This document shows, one piece after another, positions 1 through 8,905 of a stretch of 63,086 bases of DNA (the stretch's first letter is position 1; the number at the start of each line of letters is the position of its first letter). Under the pieces are notes generated by a model that was given only the letters and a program-made list of their open reading frames with translations, searched no databases and was not told where the DNA came from. The DNA is taken from assembly GCA_964555235.1 (NCBI GenBank), contig CAZKRU010000012.1, positions 1 to 63,086 on the forward strand, read 5' to 3'. This DNA comes from CAZKRU01 sp964555235 (GTDB taxonomy: Bacteria; Verrucomicrobiota; Verrucomicrobiia; Methylacidiphilales; CAMAQI01). A program made the position numbers and the translations under genes.

Positions 1-124
1 GTTTCGCGTATTTCGCGGGAAATGCCCCCTCCTTTTGGATTTCAATCCCCCCACCTGGTTTCACCTCGGAAATCCGGTTTTATTTTGGACAGAAGTGAAA
101 CGACTCCAAATTCTTGAATCGGCG

Positions 125-152
125 TTAATCGGTGTAAATCTGTGGATAAATC
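125..152 (+). repeat. Intergenic repeat, family B copy 1
   Basis: Just past the end of the minus-strand sulfotransferase gene lies TAAATCTGTGGAT (135-147), preceded by a similar TTAATCGGTG unit. The same 13-mer recurs at about 49395-49407, again outside genes. Bases 1-124 hold no gene I can support; they include TTTCGCGTATTTCGCGGG near the edge, which also looks repeat-like but has no second copy in this window. Confidence 0.45.
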
Positions 153-921
153 ATCTTCCAGCCGATTTAAGTTCTTGCTCAAGGGCTTCGAGTGCTTCCC
201 GATTGTCGACCATCTTGCGCCAAGGCGTTTCCCGAACCGGCAAGGTCATTGGTTTCAGAGGGTGGATGGTCAGATTTAAAAATTTCTGCACGCGCTCCAT
301 CGAAGCGCCAAAGTCCGAGATCAAATCGTCAAAGGCAAGGGGCAATACTTCCGAGGCGGAAATTTGTGACTCAATGATCTGCTGTCGCTTTCTCCATTCA
401 ATGACGCGTGACCGGATCCAGTCGAGATCGACGGGGATGGGGGGATAGGCCTCCGCCCCGAGCGGCTTTTGGGGATTTTCGGACATTCGATGCCAATGTC
501 CGGTTTGGAGCGCGATCGCCGCCGATACGGCAGACTCAAAATAATTCCGGGTGAGATGGATGATTTTCATCCGGGGGTAGGTGGAGAGGAACTGAATCAG
601 GGGTTCAAATTCTTCCCGGGAGGGTTGATCGTAGATTAACTTGAATCCTGCGGCGCCGACGAACGGTGGCATTTTCCGGTAAAGCCGTTTTCGAAGAAAA
701 TCGGGATTGCTCTGTCCTGCCCGCTTCCACCCGAGCAGCCAGCGTTCCAATCGATGGGTTGGATTAAAGAGCTCTTGATACATGAGTGCTGCAGGGTGCT
801 CCCTTAAGGAGAGCGTTAACAAGGTCGATCCCGTACGCGGAGCACCCAACACAACAAAGGGGGAATAGTGATTCTGCCATCGAATCAACTGAGAAAACAT
901 CGCCCGTCGTTTAAATGACAA
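151..921 (-). CDS. Sulfotransferase family protein
   Basis: A 256-residue protein of the PAPS-dependent sulfotransferase fold. The 5'-phosphosulfate loop is GAPRTGSTLL (about residues 27-36). The 3'-phosphate motif is the HLTRNYFESAVS region near residue 125, where Arg and Ser should contact the nucleotide. It would transfer sulfate from PAPS to a carbohydrate or other acceptor; the substrate cannot be read from sequence. I kept the TTG start at 921 because AAGGAGAGG lies just upstream of it, while the next ATG, at 900, is more than 20 bases from that site. There is no signal peptide, so it is probably cytoplasmic. It stands alone, and its left neighbour is outside the window. The family is clear, the acceptor unknown. 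Confidence 0.75.
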   Translation of the reverse strand: MSFKRRAMFSQLIRWQNHYSPFVVLGAPRTGSTLLTLSLREHPAALMYQELFNPTHRLERWLLGWKRAGQSNPDFLRKRLYRKMPPFVGAAGFKLIYDQPSREEFEPLIQFLSTYPRMKIIHLTRNYFESAVSAAIALQTGHWHRMSENPQKPLGAEAYPPIPVDLDWIRSRVIEWRKRQQIIESQISASEVLPLAFDDLISDFGASMERVQKFLNLTIHPLKPMTLPVRETPWRKMVDNREALEALEQELKSAGR

Positions 922-1057
922 ATCTACCTCTCCTTGTTAACTGCGAGTCGCTTCTCGCGGTAAGCCCAAAAGGTATACGGGTCCGAGCAATATTTTCAAG
1001 CGGTTTGATCTCGAGTCACTCTTGACTTCGAGTTGGGCGTGGAGAGTATTTGACGCT

Positions 1058-1819
1058 ATGAGTACGGAAGTTTACGAGCAAATTCTAATCGTGAAACAGC
1101 GTCTTCGAGAAAAGCGAAAGATCGAGGCCGCATGGTCGGAGGTCTTGAGGCAGCAAAATGAGGCGGAAACAACGCGAGTGCTGTATCAGGATCGGGTGAA
1201 TTGTGAATGGGAGGACGTTCAGAAGCTTGAGGCCCCAGGGTTGATCGGGTTGTTCTATGCGGTTTTGGGAAATAAAGATGAGCGTCTGAAGCAAGAAAGG
1301 CAGGAGCATCTTGAGGCAACGCTGAAATACGATGAGGCGGTGCACACGTTGGAGTCACTTGAGGTGAGGTTGAATCAAATCAAGAGAGAGTTGGAGCCTT
1401 ACGGGAAGGTTGAAAGCGAATATAAACGTCTTTGTGAGGAGAGTCGCCAGTTGATTTTGAGTGAGGCGAGTTCCGCCCGTGAAAAATTATTCGAGGTGGA
1501 TCAGCGGTTGGTGGAATTAAAGGCGGATCGTAAGGAGATTGAGGAGGCGATTGCTGCGGGGAACGATGCGGCGCGTGTTTTAGAAAAGGGGCTTGAAGTA
1601 TTGGGCTCTGCCAAAAATTGGGGAACCTTCGATCTTTTGGGTGGCGGGATGCTTGCCACGATGGCGAAACACTCGAAAATAGAGACGGCGAATGAGTTGA
1701 TTCGTTTAGCGCAACATCACCTCCTTCGTTTTCAACAGGAATTAGCGCAGGCCGATAAACGGCTTCGGCTTTCGGTTGAAATTGAAGGGTTTTCGAAGTT
1801 TGCAGATTTTTTTTTTTGA
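1058..1819 (+). CDS. Coiled-coil protein, reading frame broken at a T11 tract
   Basis: The open frame gives 253 residues, almost all charged alpha-helix with heptad-like patterns (about residues 5-45, 80-140 and 145-190) and one short glycine-rich stretch, LGGGMLATMAKHS, near residue 205. I recognise no family. The ATG at 1058 is preceded by GGAGAG; an in-frame TTG at 1022 is possible but less likely. Translation ends within a few codons of an 11-T run (1807-1817), giving Asp-Phe-Phe-Phe-stop. The next frame continues with similar helical protein to 2000. With ten Ts the product would be one protein of about 313 residues, so the gene is either frameshifted, read through slippage, or affected by a homopolymer sequencing error. 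Confidence 0.6.
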   Translation: MSTEVYEQILIVKQRLREKRKIEAAWSEVLRQQNEAETTRVLYQDRVNCEWEDVQKLEAPGLIGLFYAVLGNKDERLKQERQEHLEATLKYDEAVHTLESLEVRLNQIKRELEPYGKVESEYKRLCEESRQLILSEASSAREKLFEVDQRLVELKADRKEIEEAIAAGNDAARVLEKGLEVLGSAKNWGTFDLLGGGMLATMAKHSKIETANELIRLAQHHLLRFQQELAQADKRLRLSVEIEGFSKFADFFF

Positions 1820-2000
1820 CGGACTGATTGCTGACTGGATTGTTCAGTCGAAGATAAATCGCTCAGTAGAGGCATGTCGTTCTACGCTTCGGTCTGTAAG
1901 CAGTGCGATAGCAACTTGTCAGGCGCGATTGGTGATGGTAGCTCGCGAACTGAAAGAGGCGAGTGTCGAGCAAAAGATTCTCATCGAGGGAGCTGAATGA
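1807..2000 (+). pseudogene. Out-of-frame 3' part of the coiled-coil gene
   Basis: Starting in the T tract, the +1 frame encodes about 61 further residues beginning FFFDGLIADWIVQSK and then an alpha-helical stretch rich in Arg, Ser, Ala and Glu, ending at TGA (1998-2000). It has no start codon with a ribosome site of its own, and its composition continues the upstream protein. I read it as the C-terminal part of the same gene, separated by one surplus T. It is not an independent gene. Confidence 0.5.
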
Positions 2001-2217
2001 AGTGGCAAGACGACTAGAGGTAAATCACCAAGGAATGTCTAGTTGTTATTAATCTTTTGATGGGCGCTTGCGGTTTATTAACGGTGAATTGCTAAAAAAA
2101 CAGTAAAAAAGGTTGCGTTTTTTTCGCACATTGATTAAACCCTTTCGACTCATGCATCGGGTAATGTCATTTTGTTGGAAGCGAACAGCAGTAAACGGGG
2201 CCGTTCAAGGGTGATCC
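2001..2217 (+). promoter_or_regulatory. Leader region upstream of the act operon
   Basis: These 217 bases hold no gene. A weak hairpin (ACTAGA 2013-2018 with TCTAGT 2038-2043) followed by a T-rich stretch may end transcription from the coiled-coil gene. The AT-rich segment 2085-2150, with A7 and T7 runs, is the obvious place for the promoter of the respiratory operon, but I see no convincing -35/-10 pair. AAGGGTGAT lies just before the actA ATG as its ribosome site. Confidence 0.3.
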
Positions 2218-2871
2218 ATGGCTAATCTTTTTCCAAAGCAACTCAACTTCCTTCCGCTCAAAATTATTGCGGCACTTGCCATCACCGGGGCCTTTGTCGT
2301 TGCCGGGGTCACTTATTACTTTACTCCGAAGTACACCCGAGTCGGATATATGCCGACGCAGCCGGTCGCTTTTGATCACGCCACGCATGCGGGTCAGTTG
2401 GGAATGGATTGCCGCTACTGCCATAGTTTTGTGGAGCTCGGTGAGCACTCGAATATTCCAACGACTCAGACTTGTATGAATTGTCATCGTCAGGTGAAGT
2501 CAACGAGCCCGAAGCTCGCTCCGTTGCGCGAAAGCTGGGAAACAGGGAAGCCAATGGAGTGGGTCCGGATTCATCAAGCTCCTGATTACGTTTATTTTAA
2601 TCACTCGGCTCACGTGAACCGCGGCGTCAGTTGCGCCACGTGTCACGGGAAGGTCAACGAAATGCATGTCGTTTGGCACCATGAGCCACAGAGCATGGGA
2701 TGGTGTTTGGATTGTCACCGGAACCCGGAGCAATATCTCCGCCCTCAAAGTGAAGTCTTTAATTTGAATTGGAGCGCCGGCAGCCATAAAGAGCAGCTCG
2801 AGCAGGGGCGTCAGATTGCCGATCAACACAAGGTTAAACCCGTACAAAACTGTGCGGCGTGTCACCGGTAA
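2218..2871 (+). CDS. actA: ACIII subunit A, pentahaem cytochrome c
   Basis: A 217-residue protein with one N-terminal membrane segment (about residues 14-35) and five CxxCH haem-binding motifs: CRYCH, CMNCH, CATCH, CLDCH and CAACH, the last at the extreme C-terminus. This is the pattern of ActA, the periplasmic multihaem subunit of alternative complex III, which takes electrons from the iron-sulfur/quinol part of the complex and passes them towards a cytochrome c or oxidase. Extra histidines between the motifs can serve as distal ligands. The ATG at 2218 has AAGGGTGAT upstream. It is the first gene of the operon and lies 17 bases before actB. Order and composition match known act operons closely. 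Confidence 0.92.
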   Translation: MANLFPKQLNFLPLKIIAALAITGAFVVAGVTYYFTPKYTRVGYMPTQPVAFDHATHAGQLGMDCRYCHSFVELGEHSNIPTTQTCMNCHRQVKSTSPKLAPLRESWETGKPMEWVRIHQAPDYVYFNHSAHVNRGVSCATCHGKVNEMHVVWHHEPQSMGWCLDCHRNPEQYLRPQSEVFNLNWSAGSHKEQLEQGRQIADQHKVKPVQNCAACHR

Positions 2872-2888
2872 TCGATCAGAGGACTTGA

Positions 2889-5800
2889 ATGAAACGCATT
2901 TTGCAACATCCTGAAGGGCCCGCAGAGGGGCGGAAGTATTGGCGGAGCTTGGATGAACTCGCGGATTCGCCGAAGTTTCATCGCTGGCTGGAGACTGAAT
3001 TTCCGGCAGGGGCATCTGAACTTGAAATGGACGAGTTAACCCGTCGCAGCTTTTTGCGCTTGATGGGGGGATCGTTGGCATTGGCGGGTTTGGGAATGAG
3101 CGGATGTCGTCGCCCGGAAGGGCATCTGGTTCCTTTCACCAACAGTCCCGAGTGGATGGTTCCAGGCAAGAGTTTGATTTATGCAACGGCGATGCCTCGT
3201 CGTCGAGGTGCGGTTCCGATTCATGGAACGAGTTTTGAAGGACGTCCGACGAAATTGGATGGGAATTCCGTTTTCCCGAATAGCGCTGGAACCTCGGATC
3301 TTTTTGCGCAGGCTTCCATTCTGGATCTCTACGATCCCGATCGTGCCCGTTCGTTCAAGCGCGATGGCAAAAAGGTAGATGTCGCAGAATTTGCAAAGTT
3401 TTTAGAGCAAGCCAATCAGGAATTTGCGGCAATCCAGGGAGCGGGACTCGCATTTCTTTTTGAGTCAAGCACCTCGCCGACCAGTCAGCGGTTGCGTGCG
3501 GAATTAAAACAAAAATTCCCGAAAGCAACGATAGCGGCTTACGAAGCGCTCACGGTGGACAACGAGATCCAGGCGACGGAGATTGCATTCGGACAGCGTT
3601 ACAATCTTCTCCCGCGTTATGATAAGGCGGACGTGATTCTCTCTCTCGAGTGTGATTTCTGTAGTTCTGAAGATGGTGGGGCTCATGCCATTCGCGGTTA
3701 TGCCTCGCGTCGTCGGGTTCGCAAGACGACCGACACAATGAATCGCCTTTACGTCGTGGAAAGCCGACTTTCGACGACGGGCGGAATGGCGGATCACCGA
3801 CTTCGTCTCAAAGCCTCCAAGCAGGGCGCTTTTCTTGCGTTTGTTGCCAAAGAACTTGTTCAAAAGGGAGTGGGTACTGATTTGGCGGCAATTGCGACAG
3901 CCGTTCCTGCTTATAATGAATTAAAAGATCACGAAGTACGTTGGGCGCGCGAAGCCGCCATTGACCTTCTCAAATATGGCAAGGGCTTGGTCGTGGTCGG
4001 AAGTCAGCAGCCGGTGGCGGTTCAACTTTTGGCGATTGCAATCAATCAGGCCTTGGGAGCATTTAAATCGACACTCGATTTAATTCCGGCAATTCAACTT
4101 CCTGCGGCATCGATTCGTGAGCTCGCGACACAGGTCAAGGCTGGCGAAGTGAAAACTCTTTTTGTGATCGGTGGAAATCCCGCTTACAATGCGCCGGCGG
4201 AGTTGGACTGGGTGACGCTTCAAAAAAGCATTCCGACGGTTGTTCGTGTGGCATCGCATGATGATGAGACTGCCCATGCCAAAGCGACATGGTTTGCGCC
4301 GCTCTCGCATTACCTTGAATCGTGGGGGGATGCTCGTGCGTTTGATGGAACCTACTTGGCGATTCAGCCATTGGTCCTTCCGCTTTTTGGAGGCATTTCA
4401 GAAATTGAAGTCCTGGCGGCTTTCTTGGGAAATAAAGAAGTACTTCTTCCGATCGCGGAAGTGAAGCCTGCGACTTTTGCGACACCGACGGTTCCGGGGC
4501 AGGCAAGCCCCGTTCCGACTCCGGCGACGATGAAGCTCGTTCAAGAGACCTTTGTGCAAATTTCCAAAGCTTCGGGCGCCGCTGCATGGACCAAGTTCCT
4601 TCATGACGGTTTCTGGGCAGGAACGGCATCTGCTTCGGCGAATGCATCGCTTCGGGCGGCGAACGTGATTGCGGTCGTGAAGGATTTACCGGCTTCCACG
4701 AGTGGATATGAAGTTACCTTCCACGCCTGTCCGAAACTAGATGACGGACGTTACGCCAATAACGGATGGCTTCAAGAGTTGCCCGAAATCACGACGAAAT
4801 TGACGTGGGATAATGCAGCATTGGTGAGTTTGGCAACGGCCAAAAAGCTTGGAATTAAAATCGTTGAATACCCGTCGATGGCGGTGGAGTTAAGTGCCTC
4901 TGAAAAAGAGCGTCGCACGAAGAACCCGTCGCTTGAAATCGACGACGAGAAGGCCGATGTGATTCTCATCGAGGTGGATGGTCGCCAGATGAAGATGCCG
5001 GTCTACGTTTTGCCGGGTCAGGCCGATGATTCAATCGCGATTGCGCTCGGTTATGGTCGCAAGCATTGCGGGCAGGTTGGAAATCTTTCGGGCTTCAGTG
5101 CCTACGCGATTCGTACCACCCAATTCTGGGCCTTTGCGCCGGATGCAAAAATTACGCGGGCGAATGAAACTTACGAACTCGCTCAGACCCAGATGCATCA
5201 CAGCATGGAAGGGCGCGCCTTGGTGCGTGAAGCATCGCTTAAAGAATATCAGGAACAACCTAATTTTGTCACCAAGATGGGGATCGACAGTCATCAGCCT
5301 CCTCTTGAAACGCTTTACGTGGCCCCCGGAACCGGAATTGCGCCGAAGTTGGATGCACCGCATCAGTGGGGAATGGTCATTGATCTCTCGACCTGTGTCG
5401 GTTGCAATGCCTGTGTGATTGCCTGCCAGAGCGAAAATAATATTCCAATTGTTGGAAAGAGTCAGGTCATTCGCGGTCGTGCAATGCACTGGATGCGCAT
5501 TGATCGCTATTTCTCGGAGAATCCTGCCGATCCGCAAACTGCGCTTCAGCCCCTTCTTTGCATGCATTGTGAAAATGCGCCGTGCGAAACGGTTTGTCCG
5601 GTCAATGCAACGGTTCATACTGAGGATGGACTCAACGTCATGGCCTACAATCGTTGTATCGGAACTCGGTATTGCGCCAACAATTGTCCTTACAAAGTCC
5701 GTCGCTTTAATTTCTTTGATTATAACAAGCGAAATATTCACGCGAAGACCAAGATTGGTCCGTTTGAACTTGGCAATCTCTATCTCGGCCCTCTTGGAGT

Positions 5801-6257
5801 GAAAAACGAAGACGAAGTGGTCAAGATGCAGAAGAATCCGAACGTCAGCGTCCGGATGCGCGGAGTCATGGAAAAGTGTTCCTTCTGCGTTCAGCGAATT
5901 GAGGAATCGAAAATTGCGACGCTTCGCAAGGCCAAGGATTCTGCTCCTGAAAAGATCCCGACCGACTCGCTTCGTGTTGCCTGTCAGCAGGCTTGTCCGG
6001 CGGAAGCGATTGTTTTTGGTGACATTTCCGACGCGAAAAGCCAAGTGGCTCAGCTCAAGAAGAACGAACGCAATTACGGCTTATTAACTTACATCAACAC
6101 GCAACCTCGTGTTACTTATCTCGCTCGCTTACGAAATCCGAATCCGCTCATGCCGGATGCGGATAAAGTGGGTCTAGGTGGAGATTGGGACGCATACGGT
6201 CACGCGGGGCATCATGAAGGTCATGACGCTCACGGTAGTGAAAAGGCACATCATTAA
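2889..6257 (+). CDS. actB: ACIII subunit B, molybdopterin-type plus ferredoxin-type Fe-S protein
   Basis: A fused 1122-residue subunit. An unusually internal twin-arginine signal (TRRSFLRLMGG, about residues 51-61) precedes a hydrophobic stretch and a cysteine (GMSGC), so it is exported by Tat and may be lipid-anchored. Residues from about 90 to 760 resemble the molybdopterin oxidoreductase fold, which in ActB is known to hold no cofactor. The C-terminal third carries the ferredoxin-like domain: CVGCNACVIAC, CMHCENAPCETVC, CIGTRYCANNC, CSFC and CQQAC, enough for four clusters as in characterised ACIII. The tail is rich in His and Gly. It forms the peripheral electron wire between ActC and ActA. 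Full length and frame-intact. Confidence 0.92.
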   Translation: MKRILQHPEGPAEGRKYWRSLDELADSPKFHRWLETEFPAGASELEMDELTRRSFLRLMGGSLALAGLGMSGCRRPEGHLVPFTNSPEWMVPGKSLIYATAMPRRRGAVPIHGTSFEGRPTKLDGNSVFPNSAGTSDLFAQASILDLYDPDRARSFKRDGKKVDVAEFAKFLEQANQEFAAIQGAGLAFLFESSTSPTSQRLRAELKQKFPKATIAAYEALTVDNEIQATEIAFGQRYNLLPRYDKADVILSLECDFCSSEDGGAHAIRGYASRRRVRKTTDTMNRLYVVESRLSTTGGMADHRLRLKASKQGAFLAFVAKELVQKGVGTDLAAIATAVPAYNELKDHEVRWAREAAIDLLKYGKGLVVVGSQQPVAVQLLAIAINQALGAFKSTLDLIPAIQLPAASIRELATQVKAGEVKTLFVIGGNPAYNAPAELDWVTLQKSIPTVVRVASHDDETAHAKATWFAPLSHYLESWGDARAFDGTYLAIQPLVLPLFGGISEIEVLAAFLGNKEVLLPIAEVKPATFATPTVPGQASPVPTPATMKLVQETFVQISKASGAAAWTKFLHDGFWAGTASASANASLRAANVIAVVKDLPASTSGYEVTFHACPKLDDGRYANNGWLQELPEITTKLTWDNAALVSLATAKKLGIKIVEYPSMAVELSASEKERRTKNPSLEIDDEKADVILIEVDGRQMKMPVYVLPGQADDSIAIALGYGRKHCGQVGNLSGFSAYAIRTTQFWAFAPDAKITRANETYELAQTQMHHSMEGRALVREASLKEYQEQPNFVTKMGIDSHQPPLETLYVAPGTGIAPKLDAPHQWGMVIDLSTCVGCNACVIACQSENNIPIVGKSQVIRGRAMHWMRIDRYFSENPADPQTALQPLLCMHCENAPCETVCPVNATVHTEDGLNVMAYNRCIGTRYCANNCPYKVRRFNFFDYNKRNIHAKTKIGPFELGNLYLGPLGVKNEDEVVKMQKNPNVSVRMRGVMEKCSFCVQRIEESKIATLRKAKDSAPEKIPTDSLRVACQQACPAEAIVFGDISDAKSQVAQLKKNERNYGLLTYINTQPRVTYLARLRNPNPLMPDADKVGLGGDWDAYGHAGHHEGHDAHGSEKAHH

Positions 6258-6270
6258 GGATTTACGGAAT

Positions 6271-7698
6271 ATGGCGCAAGGATCAACAAACGCAGCCAGC
6301 CCGGAAATTCTCGCGGCGGCGCGAGAATTGGAAAGGCCGCAGCTTGTTCAGGGCGGTCATGATTGTCAATGGATCTCGGACAAGATCTGTTCCATTGTTG
6401 AAGCAAAAACGCCCATGTGGTGGTGGATCGCTTTTTTCGTGACGGGGGCGTTTGCGCTTCTTGTTCCGTTGAGCTTGGTATATTTGGTCAGCACCGGTGT
6501 CGGAACTTGGGGATTGAATCATCCGGTCGGATGGGCGTGGGATATTACGAACTTCGTCTTTTGGATCGGTATCGGCCATGCGGGAACCTTGATTTCAGCG
6601 ATTCTCTTTCTTACCCGCCAAAAATGGCGAACCTCCATTAATCGCGCGTCAGAAGCAATGACACTCTTCGCGGTGATATGCGCCGGTATCTTTCCGGCCT
6701 TCCACGTGGGACGTGTCTGGATGGCTTGGTTTTTGGCACCGGTTCCTCAAGCGAACGCAATCTGGCCGAATTTCCGCAGTCCGCTACTCTGGGACGTTTT
6801 TGCGGTCTCGACTTACTTTACGGTTTCCGTGCTTTTCTGGTATGTGGGATTGATTCCGGATTTCGCAACCTTGCGGGATCGCGCGAAGGTAATCTGGAAG
6901 AAAAAAATATGGCATGTGCTCTCATTCGGATGGCGTGGATCGAATCGTCAGTGGAAGCACTACGAAATGGCGTACCTTTGTCTGGCAGGATTAAGCACAC
7001 CGCTGGTTCTCTCCGTGCACTCCGTCGTCTCCTTTGACTTTGCGACGTCGGTCATTCCGGGTTGGCATACGACGATTTTCCCTCCTTACTTTGTGGCGGG
7101 GGCGATCTTCGGAGGGTTTGCGATGGTGCTGACGATCATGCTTCCGTTCCGGGCAATTTTTCATCTGGAAGATCTGATGACGGTCAAGCACGTCGACAAC
7201 ATGTGCAAAATCATTCTGCTCACGGGGTCGATTGTCGGTTACGCCTACCTGATGGAGCTCTTCATCGCTTGGTATAGTGGTAATCCGAATGAGCGTTACG
7301 CGTTTTGGAATCGTGCGTTAGGGCCTTACTGGTGGGCGTATTGGTCGATGATGTTCTGTAACGTGATCGCTCCTCAGCTCTTTTGGTTCAAGGCATTGCG
7401 TCAAAATATGTTGATTGTCTGGATCATTGTTCAGTTCCCGAACATTGGAATGTGGTTTGAGCGATTCGTGATCATTGTTACCTCGATTCACCGCGACTAC
7501 CTTCCGAGCTCCTGGGGAATGTTCCATCCGACACCGACGGATATTGCGCTCTTTGTGGGAACCATTGGACTTTTCCTCTGGCTCTTCCTGGTCTTTATTC
7601 GGTTCTTGCCGATGATTGCAATCGCCGAGGTCAAAGGGGTGCTTCAAGAGTCTGATCCTCATTTCCACGGACACGGGAAGAAGGGAGATCACAAATGA
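6271..7698 (+). CDS. actC: ACIII subunit C, NrfD-like membrane quinol-binding subunit
   Basis: A 475-residue polytopic protein with about ten membrane helices, of the NrfD/PsrC type. In ACIII this subunit binds the quinol next to ActB and is proposed to take part in proton movement. I start it at the ATG at 6271, with AAGGA about ten bases upstream, rather than at an upstream in-frame ATG inside actB, because MAQGSTNAASPE is the natural N-terminus. Membrane segments rich in Trp, Phe and Gly begin near residue 50 (WWWIAFFVTGAFALL). The tail is His/Gly/Lys-rich (HFHGHGKKGDHK). Its stop overlaps the ATG of actD by four bases, which suggests coupled translation. Confidence 0.9.
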   Translation: MAQGSTNAASPEILAAARELERPQLVQGGHDCQWISDKICSIVEAKTPMWWWIAFFVTGAFALLVPLSLVYLVSTGVGTWGLNHPVGWAWDITNFVFWIGIGHAGTLISAILFLTRQKWRTSINRASEAMTLFAVICAGIFPAFHVGRVWMAWFLAPVPQANAIWPNFRSPLLWDVFAVSTYFTVSVLFWYVGLIPDFATLRDRAKVIWKKKIWHVLSFGWRGSNRQWKHYEMAYLCLAGLSTPLVLSVHSVVSFDFATSVIPGWHTTIFPPYFVAGAIFGGFAMVLTIMLPFRAIFHLEDLMTVKHVDNMCKIILLTGSIVGYAYLMELFIAWYSGNPNERYAFWNRALGPYWWAYWSMMFCNVIAPQLFWFKALRQNMLIVWIIVQFPNIGMWFERFVIIVTSIHRDYLPSSWGMFHPTPTDIALFVGTIGLFLWLFLVFIRFLPMIAIAEVKGVLQESDPHFHGHGKKGDHK

Positions 7699-8282
7699 GT
7701 GAGCCCATTTACGGAGTTGGTGCCCAGTTTGCTTCGGCGAGCGAGTTGTATCACGCTGCCGAGAAGGTGCGCGATAAAGGATTCAAATGGTGGGATACGT
7801 ATTCTCCCTTTCCGATTCATGGGATGGAACATGCCATGGGGACCGGAAAATCATGGGTATCGACCTTTGTTTTGATTGGGGGAATTACGGGCTTTACGGC
7901 GGCGGTCACGCTGCAGACCTTGACCTCGATTCCGCGGCCGGAATTTCTCAAAGATATTGCAAGTGGATGGCTCTTGGATCTTTTTTATCCGATGATTGTG
8001 AACGGAAAGCCTTTCTGGAGTTTGCCGGCCTTTTTCCCGGTCATGTTTGAATTGACCGTCTTGCTGGCTTCATTCGGTGCCGTGATCGGAATGTTGATCT
8101 GCAATCTCATGCCTCGCATGCATCACCCGGTTTTTAATTGGGAATTATTTAGCGAGCGTGCCTGTAATGACGGATTCTTTTTGGTCATTGAGGCGGCCGA
8201 TCCGCTTTATTCGGACGAAGAAACGCGCCAGCTCTTGAAAGAGCTCGGAGGCAGTAACATTACACTGATTCCAAAGTCATGA
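7695..8282 (+). CDS. actD: ACIII subunit D (ActD, DUF3341-type)
   Basis: A 195-residue protein with a short cytoplasmic N-terminal domain, two membrane helices (about residues 56-80 and 105-140) and a C-terminal cytoplasmic tail containing FFLVIEAADPLYSDEETRQLL. The N-terminal region has the ActD signature of a small domain followed by YSPFPIHGME, typical of this accessory subunit. ActD has no cofactor and packs against ActC. The gene starts with an ATGA overlap on actC and ends in the same kind of overlap with actE, so the three are translated together. Confidence 0.88.
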   Translation: MSEPIYGVGAQFASASELYHAAEKVRDKGFKWWDTYSPFPIHGMEHAMGTGKSWVSTFVLIGGITGFTAAVTLQTLTSIPRPEFLKDIASGWLLDLFYPMIVNGKPFWSLPAFFPVMFELTVLLASFGAVIGMLICNLMPRMHHPVFNWELFSERACNDGFFLVIEAADPLYSDEETRQLLKELGGSNITLIPKS

Positions 8283-8890
8283 GGTATTATTTTCTCGCAC
8301 TGGTAGTCGTGGTTTTAGCCGTGATCGGTATCGCGGGCTTCCGAGGCTCGAAGACTCAGAATTCACCGATCGAGATCTTTCCGGATATGGATCGTCAGGC
8401 CAAGGTGAAGCCCCAAAAGCCGAGCACGTTTTATGCGGATGGTCGCGGCGCGCGGATGCCGATTCCAGGAACGATTCCTGCCTCCATCCCGATTGATCAG
8501 GAATATTTTTTAACGGGAGCGATCGGAAATCAGTGGGGTGATGGAATTCCGGTCGAGGTGACTTCGAAATTGATGCAACGAGGTGCCGAGCGCTATGCAA
8601 TCAATTGCCTAATGTGTCACGGCGCGACCGGTGCTGGAAATGGAATTGTGACTCAATATGGATTGGCGGGGGTGGCGAATTACCATTCGGATCGATTCCG
8701 ACAAATGCCGGATGGGGAAATTTACAATACGATTACGAAGGGCAAGGGACAGATGATGGGATACGGAGCAAATCTTTCTCCGGAAGACCGTTGGGCAGTG
8801 GTTGCCTACATCCGTGCCCTTCAACGGAGCCAGAATGCTTCGGCGGCCGATGTGCCGGAAGCAGAGCGGGCCAAGCTGGTAAACCCTTAA
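8279..8890 (+). CDS. actE: ACIII subunit E, monohaem cytochrome c
   Basis: A 203-residue protein with one N-terminal hydrophobic segment (about residues 3-20) and a single haem site CLMCH (about residue 109), followed by GATGAGNG as in class I cytochrome c domains. A distal methionine is likely within QMMGYGANLS. ActE is normally a lipoprotein, but I see no lipobox cysteine here, so an uncleaved membrane anchor is more likely. It is the periplasmic electron-exit cytochrome of the complex next to ActA. The ATG overlaps the actD stop. Confidence 0.88.
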   Translation: MRYYFLALVVVVLAVIGIAGFRGSKTQNSPIEIFPDMDRQAKVKPQKPSTFYADGRGARMPIPGTIPASIPIDQEYFLTGAIGNQWGDGIPVEVTSKLMQRGAERYAINCLMCHGATGAGNGIVTQYGLAGVANYHSDRFRQMPDGEIYNTITKGKGQMMGYGANLSPEDRWAVVAYIRALQRSQNASAADVPEAERAKLVNP

Positions 8891-8905
8891 CGGATCTGGG
8901 ACGAC

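Noticed and set aside
5031..6044. 337-codon open frame opposite actB
   Set aside because: It is antisense to the conserved Fe-S domain of ActB, and its product is Arg/His/Asn-rich with no recognisable motif, typical of a shadow frame.
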